Source: Thermodesulfobacteriota bacterium
Lineage (GTDB): Bacteria > Desulfobacterota > Desulfobacteria > Desulfobacterales > RPRI01
Length of the DNA: 11,671 bases
Direction of reading: 5' to 3'
Assembly (NCBI GenBank): GCA_030836965.1
Contig: JAUPLM010000231.1
Coordinates: 1 to 11,671, forward strand
Below the pieces are notes generated by a model. That model saw only the letters and a program-made list of their open reading frames with translations. It made no database searches and was not told where the DNA came from. The position numbers and the translations under genes were made by a program. Of the stretch, positions 1-6,126 are shown in pieces (position 1 is the stretch's first letter; each line of letters opens with the position of its first letter).

Positions 1-1
1 A

Positions 2-562
2 ACCGCAACAGCGCCGATCTATGCGGCGTATGATAAAGGACTGGATATTCACGTATGGGTTGACGAGACAAGACCCCTTAACCAGGGAGCAAGGCTCACT
101 GCATGGGAACTCGGTCAGCATGGCGTTAAGCATTCGGTAATAACCGATAACGCCGGAGGGCACCTCATGCAGCACGGAATGGTCGATATGGTGATAGTCG
201 GCTCAGACAGAACGACTTCAACCGGGGATGTCGCAAACAAGATCGGAACTTACTTAAAAGCCCTTTCCGCAAAAGACAATAACGTGCCGTTTTACGTTGC
301 CCTTCCCTCCAGCACTTTCGACTGGAGCCTGTCCGACGGAATAAAGGAAATACCTATCGAGATACGCGATCCGGATGAAGTGAGATATGTGCAGGGACTG
401 GATAAAGATGTCATCCGCAGCGTTCTTGTTCCGCCTGCAGGAAGTCCCGCCGCAAACTTTGCGTTCGATGTCACACCGGCAAGGCTTGTCACCGGTTATA
501 TAACCGAGCGTGGAGTCTGTGACGCCGCAGGCATCCGGAAGCTTTTCCACGAAAAGATATAA
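2..562 (+). CDS. mtnA: S-methyl-5-thioribose-1-phosphate isomerase, C-terminal part
   Basis: The reading frame is open from base 2, so the gene starts before the window; about 186 C-terminal residues are present out of a usual 340-360. MtnA converts 5-methylthioribose-1-phosphate to 5-methylthioribulose-1-phosphate in the cytosolic methionine salvage pathway. Seen in the sequence: the family signature [18 protein letters not shown], followed by [10 protein letters not shown], then IVGSDRT, whose Asp is the catalytic acid of the family, and NKIGTYLKA, which belongs to the substrate-binding end. The active-site Cys lies upstream of the window. This eIF2B-like fold also includes ribose-1,5-bisphosphate isomerases and eIF2B subunits, but these motifs are those of MtnA. 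The PhzF-family gene follows after 31 bp and is probably co-transcribed. No other methionine salvage gene is visible. Confidence 0.95.
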   Translation, partial: TATAPIYAAYDKGLDIHVWVDETRPLNQGARLTAWELGQHGVKHSVITDNAGGHLMQHGMVDMVIVGSDRTTSTGDVANKIGTYLKALSAKDNNVPFYVALPSSTFDWSLSDGIKEIPIEIRDPDEVRYVQGLDKDVIRSVLVPPAGSPAANFAFDVTPARLVTGYITERGVCDAAGIRKLFHEKI

Positions 563-593
563 AATACTGCTTGAATCAGACAGGAAAAAAGAG

Positions 594-1379
594 ATGAAGA
601 TACCCATTTACCAGGTTGATGCCTTTACCTCCGTGCTATTCTCCGGTAATCCGGCGGCTGTTTGCATTCTGGATGCATGGATCGACGACAGAAAACTTCA
701 GTCTGTTGCCGCGGAGAATAATTTATCTGAAACAGCTTTCCTTGTACGAAATTCCGACGGCTTTGACCTCCGATGGTTTACCCCGACCACGGAAGTTGCT
801 CTTTGCGGACACGCCACATTAGCCGGCGCCTTTGTTCTTTTTGTTTGCCGGGGATGGCCCGGTGAAAAGATCATATTTCAGACACGCAAAAGCGGGCAGC
901 TGACGGTTGTCAAGCGTGATGAATTTATAGAGATGGACTTTCCCTCAAGACCTCCCAGCAGGCGGACTTCTCCTGCCGGACTGGAAAAGGCGCTGGGAGT
1001 TGCGCCGAAAGAGATATTCGGCTCAGCGGAAGATATTCTTCTGGTGCTTGACAGCGAGAAAACGGTTCGGGAAGCAGAGCCCGATTTTGGCGCTCTCGGC
1101 CGGGTTGACTGCCGCGGCATCATCATTACGGCCAGGGGAGACCGGAGCGATTTCGTATCGCGCTTCTTCGCGCCCAGGGTAGGAATACCGGAGGACCCGG
1201 TTACAGGTTCCGCGCATTGTGTTCTTATTCCCTATTGGGCGGACGTGCTTCACAAGAACGACCTGCATGCTTTTCAGATATCTAAGAGAGGCGGCGAATT
1301 ATTCTGTGCTTATGCCGGTGAGCGGGTCAGTATTATGGGGAAAGCCGTTCTCTATCTCGAAGGTTCGATAACGATATGA
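594..1379 (+). CDS. PhzF-family (YddE-like) isomerase/epimerase
   Basis: A 261-residue protein of normal length for the PhzF family (about 260-300), which has a two-lobed diaminopimelate-epimerase fold. Seen: N-terminal IYQVDAFTSVLFSGNPAAV (GNPAAV about residues 18-23), NNLSETAFL with the expected catalytic Glu at 46, ALCGHATLAGA (70-79), and EDPVTGSAHC (200-209) with the conserved Asp201. I chose the ATG at 594 because AGGA lies 8 bases before it and the family starts with MxIPxYQVDAF; an in-frame ATG at 510 lies inside mtnA and would add residues that do not match. Outside phenazine synthesis most relatives have no known substrate, and no phenazine genes are nearby, so phenazine production should not be assumed. 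It sits 31 bp after mtnA, suggesting one transcript, but a role in methionine salvage is not shown by the sequence. Confidence 0.9.
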   Translation: MKIPIYQVDAFTSVLFSGNPAAVCILDAWIDDRKLQSVAAENNLSETAFLVRNSDGFDLRWFTPTTEVALCGHATLAGAFVLFVCRGWPGEKIIFQTRKSGQLTVVKRDEFIEMDFPSRPPSRRTSPAGLEKALGVAPKEIFGSAEDILLVLDSEKTVREAEPDFGALGRVDCRGIIITARGDRSDFVSRFFAPRVGIPEDPVTGSAHCVLIPYWADVLHKNDLHAFQISKRGGELFCAYAGERVSIMGKAVLYLEGSITI

Positions 1380-1450
1380 AACTCAATGCAAGGCGGATGC
1401 CGGTAACACCATGCAACACTCCTGAAATAACTATTTAACTTCTCGGAATA

Positions 1451-1975
1451 ATGGCGCAGATACATTCAAATCTTATTTTAACAGGAATGCCCGGTGCCGG
1501 AAAGAGCACGGTCGGGGTTATACTGGCGAAACAGACGTCACGTGCTTTCCTGGATACAGACCTTCTCATCCAGACATCTCAAAAACGGACGTTACAGGAT
1601 ATTGTTGATAAAGACGGATATGCTGTTCTCAGGAATATAGAGGAAAGCGTTTTACTCGGGCTATCGATTCAAAACTGCGTTGTTGCCACGGGCGGAAGCG
1701 CTGTTTACAGTGATTGTGCCATGGCTCATCTAAAGTCGGACGGTCTCGTTATATTTCTCGATGTGGATTTGCCCGAACTGGAATCAAGGGTTCATGATAT
1801 CCGCACAAGGGGTCTCGCAAAAAGACCCGATCAGAACTTTGCCGACCTGTATCACGAACGCTTAATTCTTTATAAGCGATACGCGGATATCACTGTCAAA
1901 TCCGCAGGCATGACTCAAGAGGAAGTCTGTTCAAGGATCATTGCTCTGGAGAGAGAAAAAAAGCCGGCAGCATGA
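1451..1975 (+). CDS. Shikimate kinase family protein
   Basis: A 174-residue P-loop kinase of the length of AroK. Seen: Walker A GMPGAGKST (residues 12-20), DTD (35-37, Mg/shikimate site in AroK), an LRNIEE segment matching the FRxxE shikimate-binding motif with Arg61, TGGS (80-83), a lid region with RGLAKRPDQ (120-127), and ERLILYKRYADI (136-147), the usual RxxxY end motif. AroK phosphorylates shikimate in the cytosolic route to chorismate. Two points differ from textbook AroK: the GGG shikimate-binding motif reads GGS, and Phe of FRxxE is Leu. I recall other anaerobe proteins annotated as shikimate kinase with the same GGS pattern, so this is probably a family subgroup, but the substrate is less certain. 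The start is bounded by an upstream in-frame stop at 1436; no good ribosome binding site is visible. Its stop overlaps the ATG of the next reading frame (ATGA). Confidence 0.8.
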   Translation: MAQIHSNLILTGMPGAGKSTVGVILAKQTSRAFLDTDLLIQTSQKRTLQDIVDKDGYAVLRNIEESVLLGLSIQNCVVATGGSAVYSDCAMAHLKSDGLVIFLDVDLPELESRVHDIRTRGLAKRPDQNFADLYHERLILYKRYADITVKSAGMTQEEVCSRIIALEREKKPAA

Positions 1976-2121
1976 ACATACAAGACATTATCTCACGCCG
2001 GATCAGCTTAAGGACTTATCATGCGGAACCGGCATCACCCGGCGACCTTGAAGCCGTGCGTCTCGCCGGAGAAGGAGCGGAAGCATTGACTGAAGCGGAC
2101 GTGGGTTTTAAAAACTATTAA
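1972..2121 (+). pseudogene. Nitroreductase-family remnant, N-terminal 49 residues only
   Basis: A 49-codon reading frame begins at the ATG overlapping the shikimate-kinase-family stop (ATGA), the classic translational-coupling arrangement. Its product starts MNIQDIISRRISLRTYHAEP and continues with a PGDLEAVRLAGE segment and ALTEADVGF. This matches the N-terminus of nitroreductase-family flavoproteins: an I..RRS.R.Y FMN-phosphate-binding start, then the first helix ending in an APS/ALT-like turn. Those enzymes are normally 170-220 residues, so about three quarters of the protein is missing. The frame ends at TAA and only 21 bp remain before the next gene, so there is no room for the rest. I read this as a deletion remnant of a once-coupled gene. 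Alternatively a short peptide may still be made. The family assignment rests on a short stretch. Confidence 0.6.
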
Positions 2122-2142
2122 TTATATAACTGGAGAAAAGAA

Positions 2143-3222
2143 ATGGCGGATAAAATTTACAGGCAGTTATGCGAAACGATGGCAAAGCGCGGCGGAATCT
2201 ACCCTGGCATGGATATACCCGAATTTTATAATCTGGTCGAAGAGCTCTTTACGCCGGAGGAGGCGGCTGTATACATCGCGATTCCCCAGGGGTACAGCCC
2301 GCCCGCCGCTATAGCAGGGAATATTGGTAAAAAAGAAGAGGATGTCGTGAAAATACTTGAAGAGATGGCTTACAAGGGCCTTTGCACCGCCGGGAGAATG
2401 GGTGATACTACATTTTACGGAGCGCCTCCTTTTGTTCCGGGAATATTTGAATTCCAGTTCATGAGAGGCACCAGCACCGAAAAAGATATCAGAATAGCAA
2501 AGCTCATACGCAGTTATAAAAAAGCCGTAGACAAGACACGCGGAATAATGAAAATAACTTTTCCGGTCAACAGGGTCATTCCTGTCACCAAAACAATTAA
2601 AGCGGAAAACAGGATTCATACCTACCACCAGGTAAAAACCTATATCGAGAAATATGATCCGATAGCCGTGAGCACCTGCTTTTGCAGGCATGAAGCGAAG
2701 CTGGTAGATCCGGCGGATGATTGCGGAAATCCGAACGAGGTTTGCATGCAGTTCGGCATGGGCGCTCAATTTGTCATAGACCGGAAGATGGGACGGAAAA
2801 TCGATAAAGAAGAGGCATTGCATATACTGGAAATATCAGAGGAAGCAGGGCTGGTCCATGCCGCCATAAACAGGCAGGAAATAGACTTTCTCTGCAACTG
2901 CTGTTCCTGTCACTGCATGATTTTAAAGAGCGCCCTTTCTCAACCCAAACCCGGACTGGCTTTGAGTTCCGGTTTTATGCCTGAACGGAATGCGGAGCTC
3001 TGCACGGTATGCGGAACATGTATCGAACGGTGCCCTGCGGATGCGCTTACTTCGGGCGCCGACGAGATTCCTGAACTGAATATGGACAGATGCATAGGCT
3101 GCGCCGTCTGCGCCACAGGCTGCCCGTCTGAAGCGGTTGTAATGATTGAGCGACCCGGTATAACTGTTCCTCCGGTGGATCAGAAAGCGCTTAAAGAGGC
3201 TATCAAAGCAAGCCGTGCATAA
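2143..3222 (+). CDS. Winged-helix-like, cysteine-rich [4Fe-4S] protein with C-terminal 2[4Fe-4S] ferredoxin domain
   Basis: A 359-residue cytosolic protein without signal peptide or membrane segment. Residues about 30-95 look like a degenerate winged helix-turn-helix (an EDVVKILEEMAYKGL recognition-like helix and a short wing). The middle carries CFCR at 179-182 with Cys194 and Cys201, then CNCCSCHC at 251-258. The C-terminus is a bacterial-type ferredoxin with CTVCGTCIERCP (287-298) and CIGCAVCATGCP (317-328). The last part almost certainly holds two [4Fe-4S] clusters; the earlier nine cysteines probably bind further metal or cluster(s). Start: GGAG ends 7 bases before the ATG. Shares its whole domain plan with the gene at 9782. 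The methyltransferase follows closely, probably in one transcript. Function is unknown to me; electron transfer or redox sensing is inference. No catalytic partner is adjacent. Confidence 0.85.
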   Translation: MADKIYRQLCETMAKRGGIYPGMDIPEFYNLVEELFTPEEAAVYIAIPQGYSPPAAIAGNIGKKEEDVVKILEEMAYKGLCTAGRMGDTTFYGAPPFVPGIFEFQFMRGTSTEKDIRIAKLIRSYKKAVDKTRGIMKITFPVNRVIPVTKTIKAENRIHTYHQVKTYIEKYDPIAVSTCFCRHEAKLVDPADDCGNPNEVCMQFGMGAQFVIDRKMGRKIDKEEALHILEISEEAGLVHAAINRQEIDFLCNCCSCHCMILKSALSQPKPGLALSSGFMPERNAELCTVCGTCIERCPADALTSGADEIPELNMDRCIGCAVCATGCPSEAVVMIERPGITVPPVDQKALKEAIKASRA

Positions 3223-3263
3223 TCCTGATAATGTCAGACTTATCGATTCGGAGACAAATAAAA

Positions 3264-3971
3264 ATGCAGCCAGATAAGATGCCTCTATACTTCGGAAAAG
3301 ATCTTGAGGCCATGTCCTTTGCAAAGAATTATCACAAATGGATCCTGTCCGAATTCTCTCCATACCTCGGTAATTCAGTAGCCGAAGTCGGGGCGGGAGC
3401 CGGAAGTGTCTCTACCCTGCTTCTTAATACAAACATAAGCAGCCTTGTGGCCTTTGAACCGTCCCGGAATATGTATCCTTTACTGAAAAAAACTCTTGCC
3501 GGGGACAAACGGGCCACCGTTATAAACGACTTTTTCAGCCGTGAAACCGCCGGAAAGCTTTTCGATTCAATTTTATATGTCAACGTTCTTGAACATATCG
3601 AAGATGATGCATCCGAGCTTGCCAATGCCCGCGAAGCGCTTAACGCGGGCGGGCATCTTCTGATATTCGTGCCGGCACTGCCGTGGTTGTATGGCGAAAT
3701 AGACAGACAGGTCGGGCACATTCGCCGGTACATGAAGAAAGACCTCGTGGCGCTCACGCATCGGGCAGGATTTACTGTCGTCATGGCGCGTTATTTTGAT
3801 ATTGCCGGAATAATTCCCTGGTACATCAACTTTGTCCTGTTGAAGAATTCGATCGGCAGCGGCAGCGTGTCGCTCTACGATCGCATAGTCGTTCCTCCAA
3901 TGCGTTTGCTGGAAGGGCTCGTGCCGGCTCCTCTCGGAAAGAATGTGCTGCTGGTTGCAAGGAAAGCCTGA
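3264..3971 (+). CDS. Class I SAM-dependent methyltransferase
   Basis: A 235-residue Rossmann-fold methyltransferase. Seen: motif I VAEVGAGAG (39-47, SAM binding), an acidic residue at the end of strand 2 (FEP, Glu65), VNVLEHIEDD (106-115), the post-motif region after strand 4, and AGGHLLIFVP (128-137). The following segment LYGEIDRQVGHIRRY is typical of a group of small methyltransferases often found with glycosyltransferases and lipid-carrier genes; the substrate cannot be read from the sequence. I chose the ATG at 3264 because GGAG sits 10 bases upstream; an in-frame ATG at 3231 has no Shine-Dalgarno and would add 11 residues. It lies shortly after the [4Fe-4S] gene, and its stop codon is inside the terminator stem, so it is the last gene of the run. 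Cytosolic; a hydrophobic stretch around 'IIPWYINFVLL' may touch a membrane. Confidence 0.88.
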   Translation: MQPDKMPLYFGKDLEAMSFAKNYHKWILSEFSPYLGNSVAEVGAGAGSVSTLLLNTNISSLVAFEPSRNMYPLLKKTLAGDKRATVINDFFSRETAGKLFDSILYVNVLEHIEDDASELANAREALNAGGHLLIFVPALPWLYGEIDRQVGHIRRYMKKDLVALTHRAGFTVVMARYFDIAGIIPWYINFVLLKNSIGSGSVSLYDRIVVPPMRLLEGLVPAPLGKNVLLVARKA

Positions 3972-4003
3972 TGCCGGATATCCTGCCGGCATCAGGCTGT
4001 TTT
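3965..4003 (+). terminator. Strong intrinsic terminator overlapping the methyltransferase stop codon
   Basis: A perfect 13-bp stem: AGCCTGATGCCGG (3965-3977) pairs with CCGGCATCAGGCT (3986-3998) across an 8-base loop, followed by GTTTT. The stop TGA at 3969-3971 lies in the ascending arm. It should end transcripts coming from the [4Fe-4S]/methyltransferase genes. Confidence 0.9.
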
Positions 4004-4035
4004 ATCCGTACAGTTATAAAGGATTTCGTATAATT

Positions 4036-4773
4036 ATGAAGCGGTTTTTTATCATCATCCTGCTGCTGGCAATTTCATATGCCGTAACAGCCCGGTCAAC
4101 CGCTAAGGAATTAAATATACCACATCTGGATCGGGCAGTTACGCTTGTCAAAGAATTACAACCGGAAAATACCAGCTATAAGCACAAAAACGGCTACGTT
4201 AAATGGAAAGAAGAGGACGGGGCGGACGATAACGAAAGCCATACCGATTGCAGCGGTTTTTTGACCGCACTTTTTGAAAAGGCTTACAGTTTAACGCCCG
4301 ATCATTTCGAACGATGGCTGGGCAAACGACGCCCGCTTGCAAAAAACTATCACGAAGCGATTGTCAATCGGAACGGATTTACGCGGATAGAGTCAATCGC
4401 AGAAATTGAACCGGGAGATATTATTGCCGTCAGGTATCCGCCGGGAACACGGAATACCGGACACGTACTGATTGTTGCGGAAACGCCCAGAGAACGGAAA
4501 GCTTCCAGGCCTGAGATAAAGGGGACCGGACAATGGGAAATCACGGTTATTGATTCGAGCGAGTCGGGACATGGAAAGACAGACACGCGGTACATGAAGG
4601 GCGGGATATTCTGTGCCGGAGCGGGAAGAGGAATTCTAAGGGTCTACACGGATCTGAAAGGACGGTTTGCCGGATACACATGGAGTACATTCGGGAATTC
4701 AGAATACTATGACCAGACGGTCCGGCCTCTTGTAATCGGCCGTCCGGATCTATCCGTAAAAACGATAAACTGA
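4036..4773 (+). CDS. Secreted NlpC/P60-like cysteine peptidase-fold protein
   Basis: A 245-residue protein that begins with a Sec-type signal peptide: MKRF, a hydrophobic core over residues 4-17, and a probable cut near residues 19-23 (TARSTA). The mature part has TDCSGFL (70-76) with Cys72 in the position of the NlpC/P60 nucleophile, GDIIAVRY (127-134), TGHVLIVAE (141-149) with His143 as the base, and VIDSS (171-175) as a likely third polar site. This is the layout of NlpC/P60/CHAP-superfamily enzymes, which usually cut peptidoglycan peptides or related amides in the cell envelope; the actual substrate is unknown and the overall sequence is divergent. No SH3b or LysM wall-binding domain is seen. 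Start: AAAGGA ends 12 bases before the ATG; an ATG at 3943 lies inside the preceding gene and terminator and was discarded. It is separated from upstream genes by the terminator. Confidence 0.72.
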   Translation: MKRFFIIILLLAISYAVTARSTAKELNIPHLDRAVTLVKELQPENTSYKHKNGYVKWKEEDGADDNESHTDCSGFLTALFEKAYSLTPDHFERWLGKRRPLAKNYHEAIVNRNGFTRIESIAEIEPGDIIAVRYPPGTRNTGHVLIVAETPRERKASRPEIKGTGQWEITVIDSSESGHGKTDTRYMKGGIFCAGAGRGILRVYTDLKGRFAGYTWSTFGNSEYYDQTVRPLVIGRPDLSVKTIN

Positions 4774-4780
4774 AAATTTC

Positions 4781-4793
4781 AATTACTTCGCAA
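4781..4793 (+). promoter_or_regulatory. Ada box (methylated-Ada binding site)
   Basis: The site reads AAT-TACTTC-GCAA, which fits the Ada-box pattern AAT-N6-GCAA. As I recall, the E. coli ada operator reads AATTAAAGCGCAAGA; the window has AATTACTTCGCAAGA, differing at three spacer bases. It ends 7 bp before the -35 position of the predicted promoter, the spacing expected of an activator site at about -55 to -43, and precedes an ada gene. Autoregulation by methylated Ada is therefore likely. Confidence 0.72.
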
Positions 4794-4800
4794 GAACCGG

Positions 4801-4829
4801 ATAGCATCAATCTGCGCAAGCCTTATAAT
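4801..4829 (+). promoter_or_regulatory. Promoter of ada, activator-dependent type
   Basis: A perfect TATAAT -10 lies at 4824-4829. With a 17-bp spacer the -35 is ATAGCA at 4801-4806, a poor match to TTGACA, as expected of a promoter that needs an activator. The start of transcription would be near 4836, giving a leader of about 87 bases before the ada ATG. Confidence 0.65.
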
Positions 4830-4922
4830 GCATAGAAATTAACATACGGTATGGAAATTTACGACGGCAAAAACCGCCCGAAGATTTCATCATTTAAAAT
4901 ACTTTCGCTCAGGCATATATAA

Positions 4923-6095
4923 ATGGCAGACTTTCTTTCAGATGACGACAAATGGAATGCATTGATTCAGCGCGATATCCGGTCTGGTATCCGGTCTGAT
5001 ATCCGGTCTGATATCCGGTCTGATGACGTGTTCTTTTACGGAGTTTTAACAACCGGCATCTATTGCCGGTCTGGTTGCTCTTCCCGTTTGCCCAACCGTA
5101 AGAATGTCCGCTTTTTCAGTAGTTGTGAAGAAGCTGAAAAGGCCGGCTTTCGTCCCTGCAAACGGTGTCATCCGGATGACAAAGAGAAACAGGATTTGAA
5201 GACTCCGGCCGTTTTAAATGCGTGCAGAATGATCGAAGATGCGGATAATCCGCTGAACCTGGAAGAAATCGCGGAAAAAGCGGGATTCAACGCCTGTTAT
5301 TTTCACAGGATTTTTAAAAGAATAGTCGGCGTCACGCCCAAACAGTATGCGATGGAGGTACGATTGAAAAAGACCCGCTCCTGCCTGCAAAGCGGGCAGA
5401 CAGTAACCGAAGCGATTTATAATTCCGGTTTTGAATCGAGCAGCCGTTTCTACGAAAAATCAACGGCGGTTCTTGGCATGAGCCCGTCCGCGTATAAAAA
5501 CGGCGCGCCTGATATCGAGATTCAACATGCAGTTGTTAAATCCTATATAGGATGGGTTCTGGTGGCAATGACGGAAAAAGGCATTTGCTCGGTCACGCTT
5601 GGGGATTCACCCGAAAAATTGAAAGAGGATTTATATCAATCTTTTCCGAAAGCAAAATTTAAGGAACCGGATCTGAATTTTGAATCTGTATTGGCAAAGA
5701 TCCTGGCTCTTATCTCGGCGCCTGATAGTAGTAGTATTGAACTGCCCCTCGACATCCGGGGCACCGCTTTTCAGCGTCGTGTCTGGGATGCCCTGCAGCA
5801 AATCGCGCCGGGTTCAACAGCAAGCTACGCTGAGATAGCCGCTTCCATCGGACAGCCCTCGGCCGCCCGGGCGGTTGCGCGTGCATGCGCAGCCAACCCT
5901 GTTGCCGTGATTGTTCCATGCCATAGAGTGATCAGAAGAGATGGAAAAATCAGCGGATACCGGTGGGGTATCGAACGGAAGCGTAATATTCTCGAACGGG
6001 AGAGCAAAATATCTGCCGGATCAGATCCCCGGCCTCAACGTGGACATGGCTCATCAAAAAAATCCGGAATAAAACTGGCGATTAAAAAACCTTGA
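4923..6095 (+). CDS. ada: Ada: bifunctional methylated-DNA repair protein and transcription activator
   Basis: A 390-residue protein with all Ada domains in order. N-terminal zinc domain: TTGIYC at Cys48 (methylphosphotriester acceptor, equal to E. coli Cys38), Cys52, and RPCKRC with Cys79 and Cys82. AraC-type double helix-turn-helix: about 95-195 (LEEIAEKAGF and VTEAIYNSGFESSSRFYEK). Methylguanine-DNA methyltransferase: about 200-360, with LDIRGTAFQRRVWDAL (276-291), the SAARAVARACAANP helix, and VPCHR with acceptor Cys333. It removes methyl groups from O6-methylguanine and from phosphotriesters; the methylated form activates its own gene. Odd: the loop that in E. coli reads RDPNADGEF is replaced by four IRS tetrapeptide repeats, and a basic tail of about 30 residues follows the methyltransferase domain. 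Start: CAGG ends 9 bases before the ATG. No alkA or alkB follows. Confidence 0.97.
   Translation: MADFLSDDDKWNALIQRDIRSGIRSDIRSDIRSDDVFFYGVLTTGIYCRSGCSSRLPNRKNVRFFSSCEEAEKAGFRPCKRCHPDDKEKQDLKTPAVLNACRMIEDADNPLNLEEIAEKAGFNACYFHRIFKRIVGVTPKQYAMEVRLKKTRSCLQSGQTVTEAIYNSGFESSSRFYEKSTAVLGMSPSAYKNGAPDIEIQHAVVKSYIGWVLVAMTEKGICSVTLGDSPEKLKEDLYQSFPKAKFKEPDLNFESVLAKILALISAPDSSSIELPLDIRGTAFQRRVWDALQQIAPGSTASYAEIAASIGQPSAARAVARACAANPVAVIVPCHRVIRRDGKISGYRWGIERKRNILERESKISAGSDPRPQRGHGSSKKSGIKLAIKKP
4974..5021 (+). repeat. Four tandem 12-bp units inside ada
   Basis: Units GATATCCGGTCT, GGTATCCGGTCT, GATATCCGGTCT and GATATCCGGTCT follow without gaps; only unit 2 has one change. They encode D-I-R-S tetrapeptides (one G-I-R-S) at residues 18-33 of Ada, in the surface loop just before the zinc domain core. 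Unit length is a multiple of three, so copy changes keep the frame. Confidence 0.95.
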
Positions 6096-6121
6096 CATCT
6101 TACCCGCTTCCTTCCTATATC
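6092..6121 (+). promoter_or_regulatory. Promoter of ahbB, probably giving a leaderless transcript
   Basis: A consensus -35 TTGACA (6092-6097) overlaps the ada stop codon. Eighteen bases later is TATATC (6116-6121), or CTATAT with a 17-base spacer. Initiation about 6-7 bases past the -10 would fall on the ahbB ATG at 6127. The pyrimidine-rich stretch before the ATG contains no Shine-Dalgarno sequence. Confidence 0.6.
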
Positions 6122-6126
6122 CCCCT

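Noticed and set aside
510..593. Upstream ATG at 510 as the start of the PhzF-family gene.
   Set aside because: It would overlap mtnA by 53 bp and add residues unlike the family; ATG 594 has AGGA at 8 bases and starts at the conserved N-terminus.
2167..2823. A 218-codon open frame on the reverse strand, opposite the first [4Fe-4S] gene.
   Set aside because: The forward frame has full ferredoxin motifs and a Shine-Dalgarno. The reverse product shows no recognisable motif and is explained as an antisense shadow.
3943..4035. Upstream ATG at 3943 as the start of the cysteine peptidase.
   Set aside because: It lies inside the methyltransferase gene and reads through the terminator; ATG 4036 starts a textbook signal peptide.
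4974..5021. Short regularly spaced repeats considered as a CRISPR array.
   Set aside because: Units are 12 bp, contiguous without spacers, in frame within ada, and there are no cas genes.
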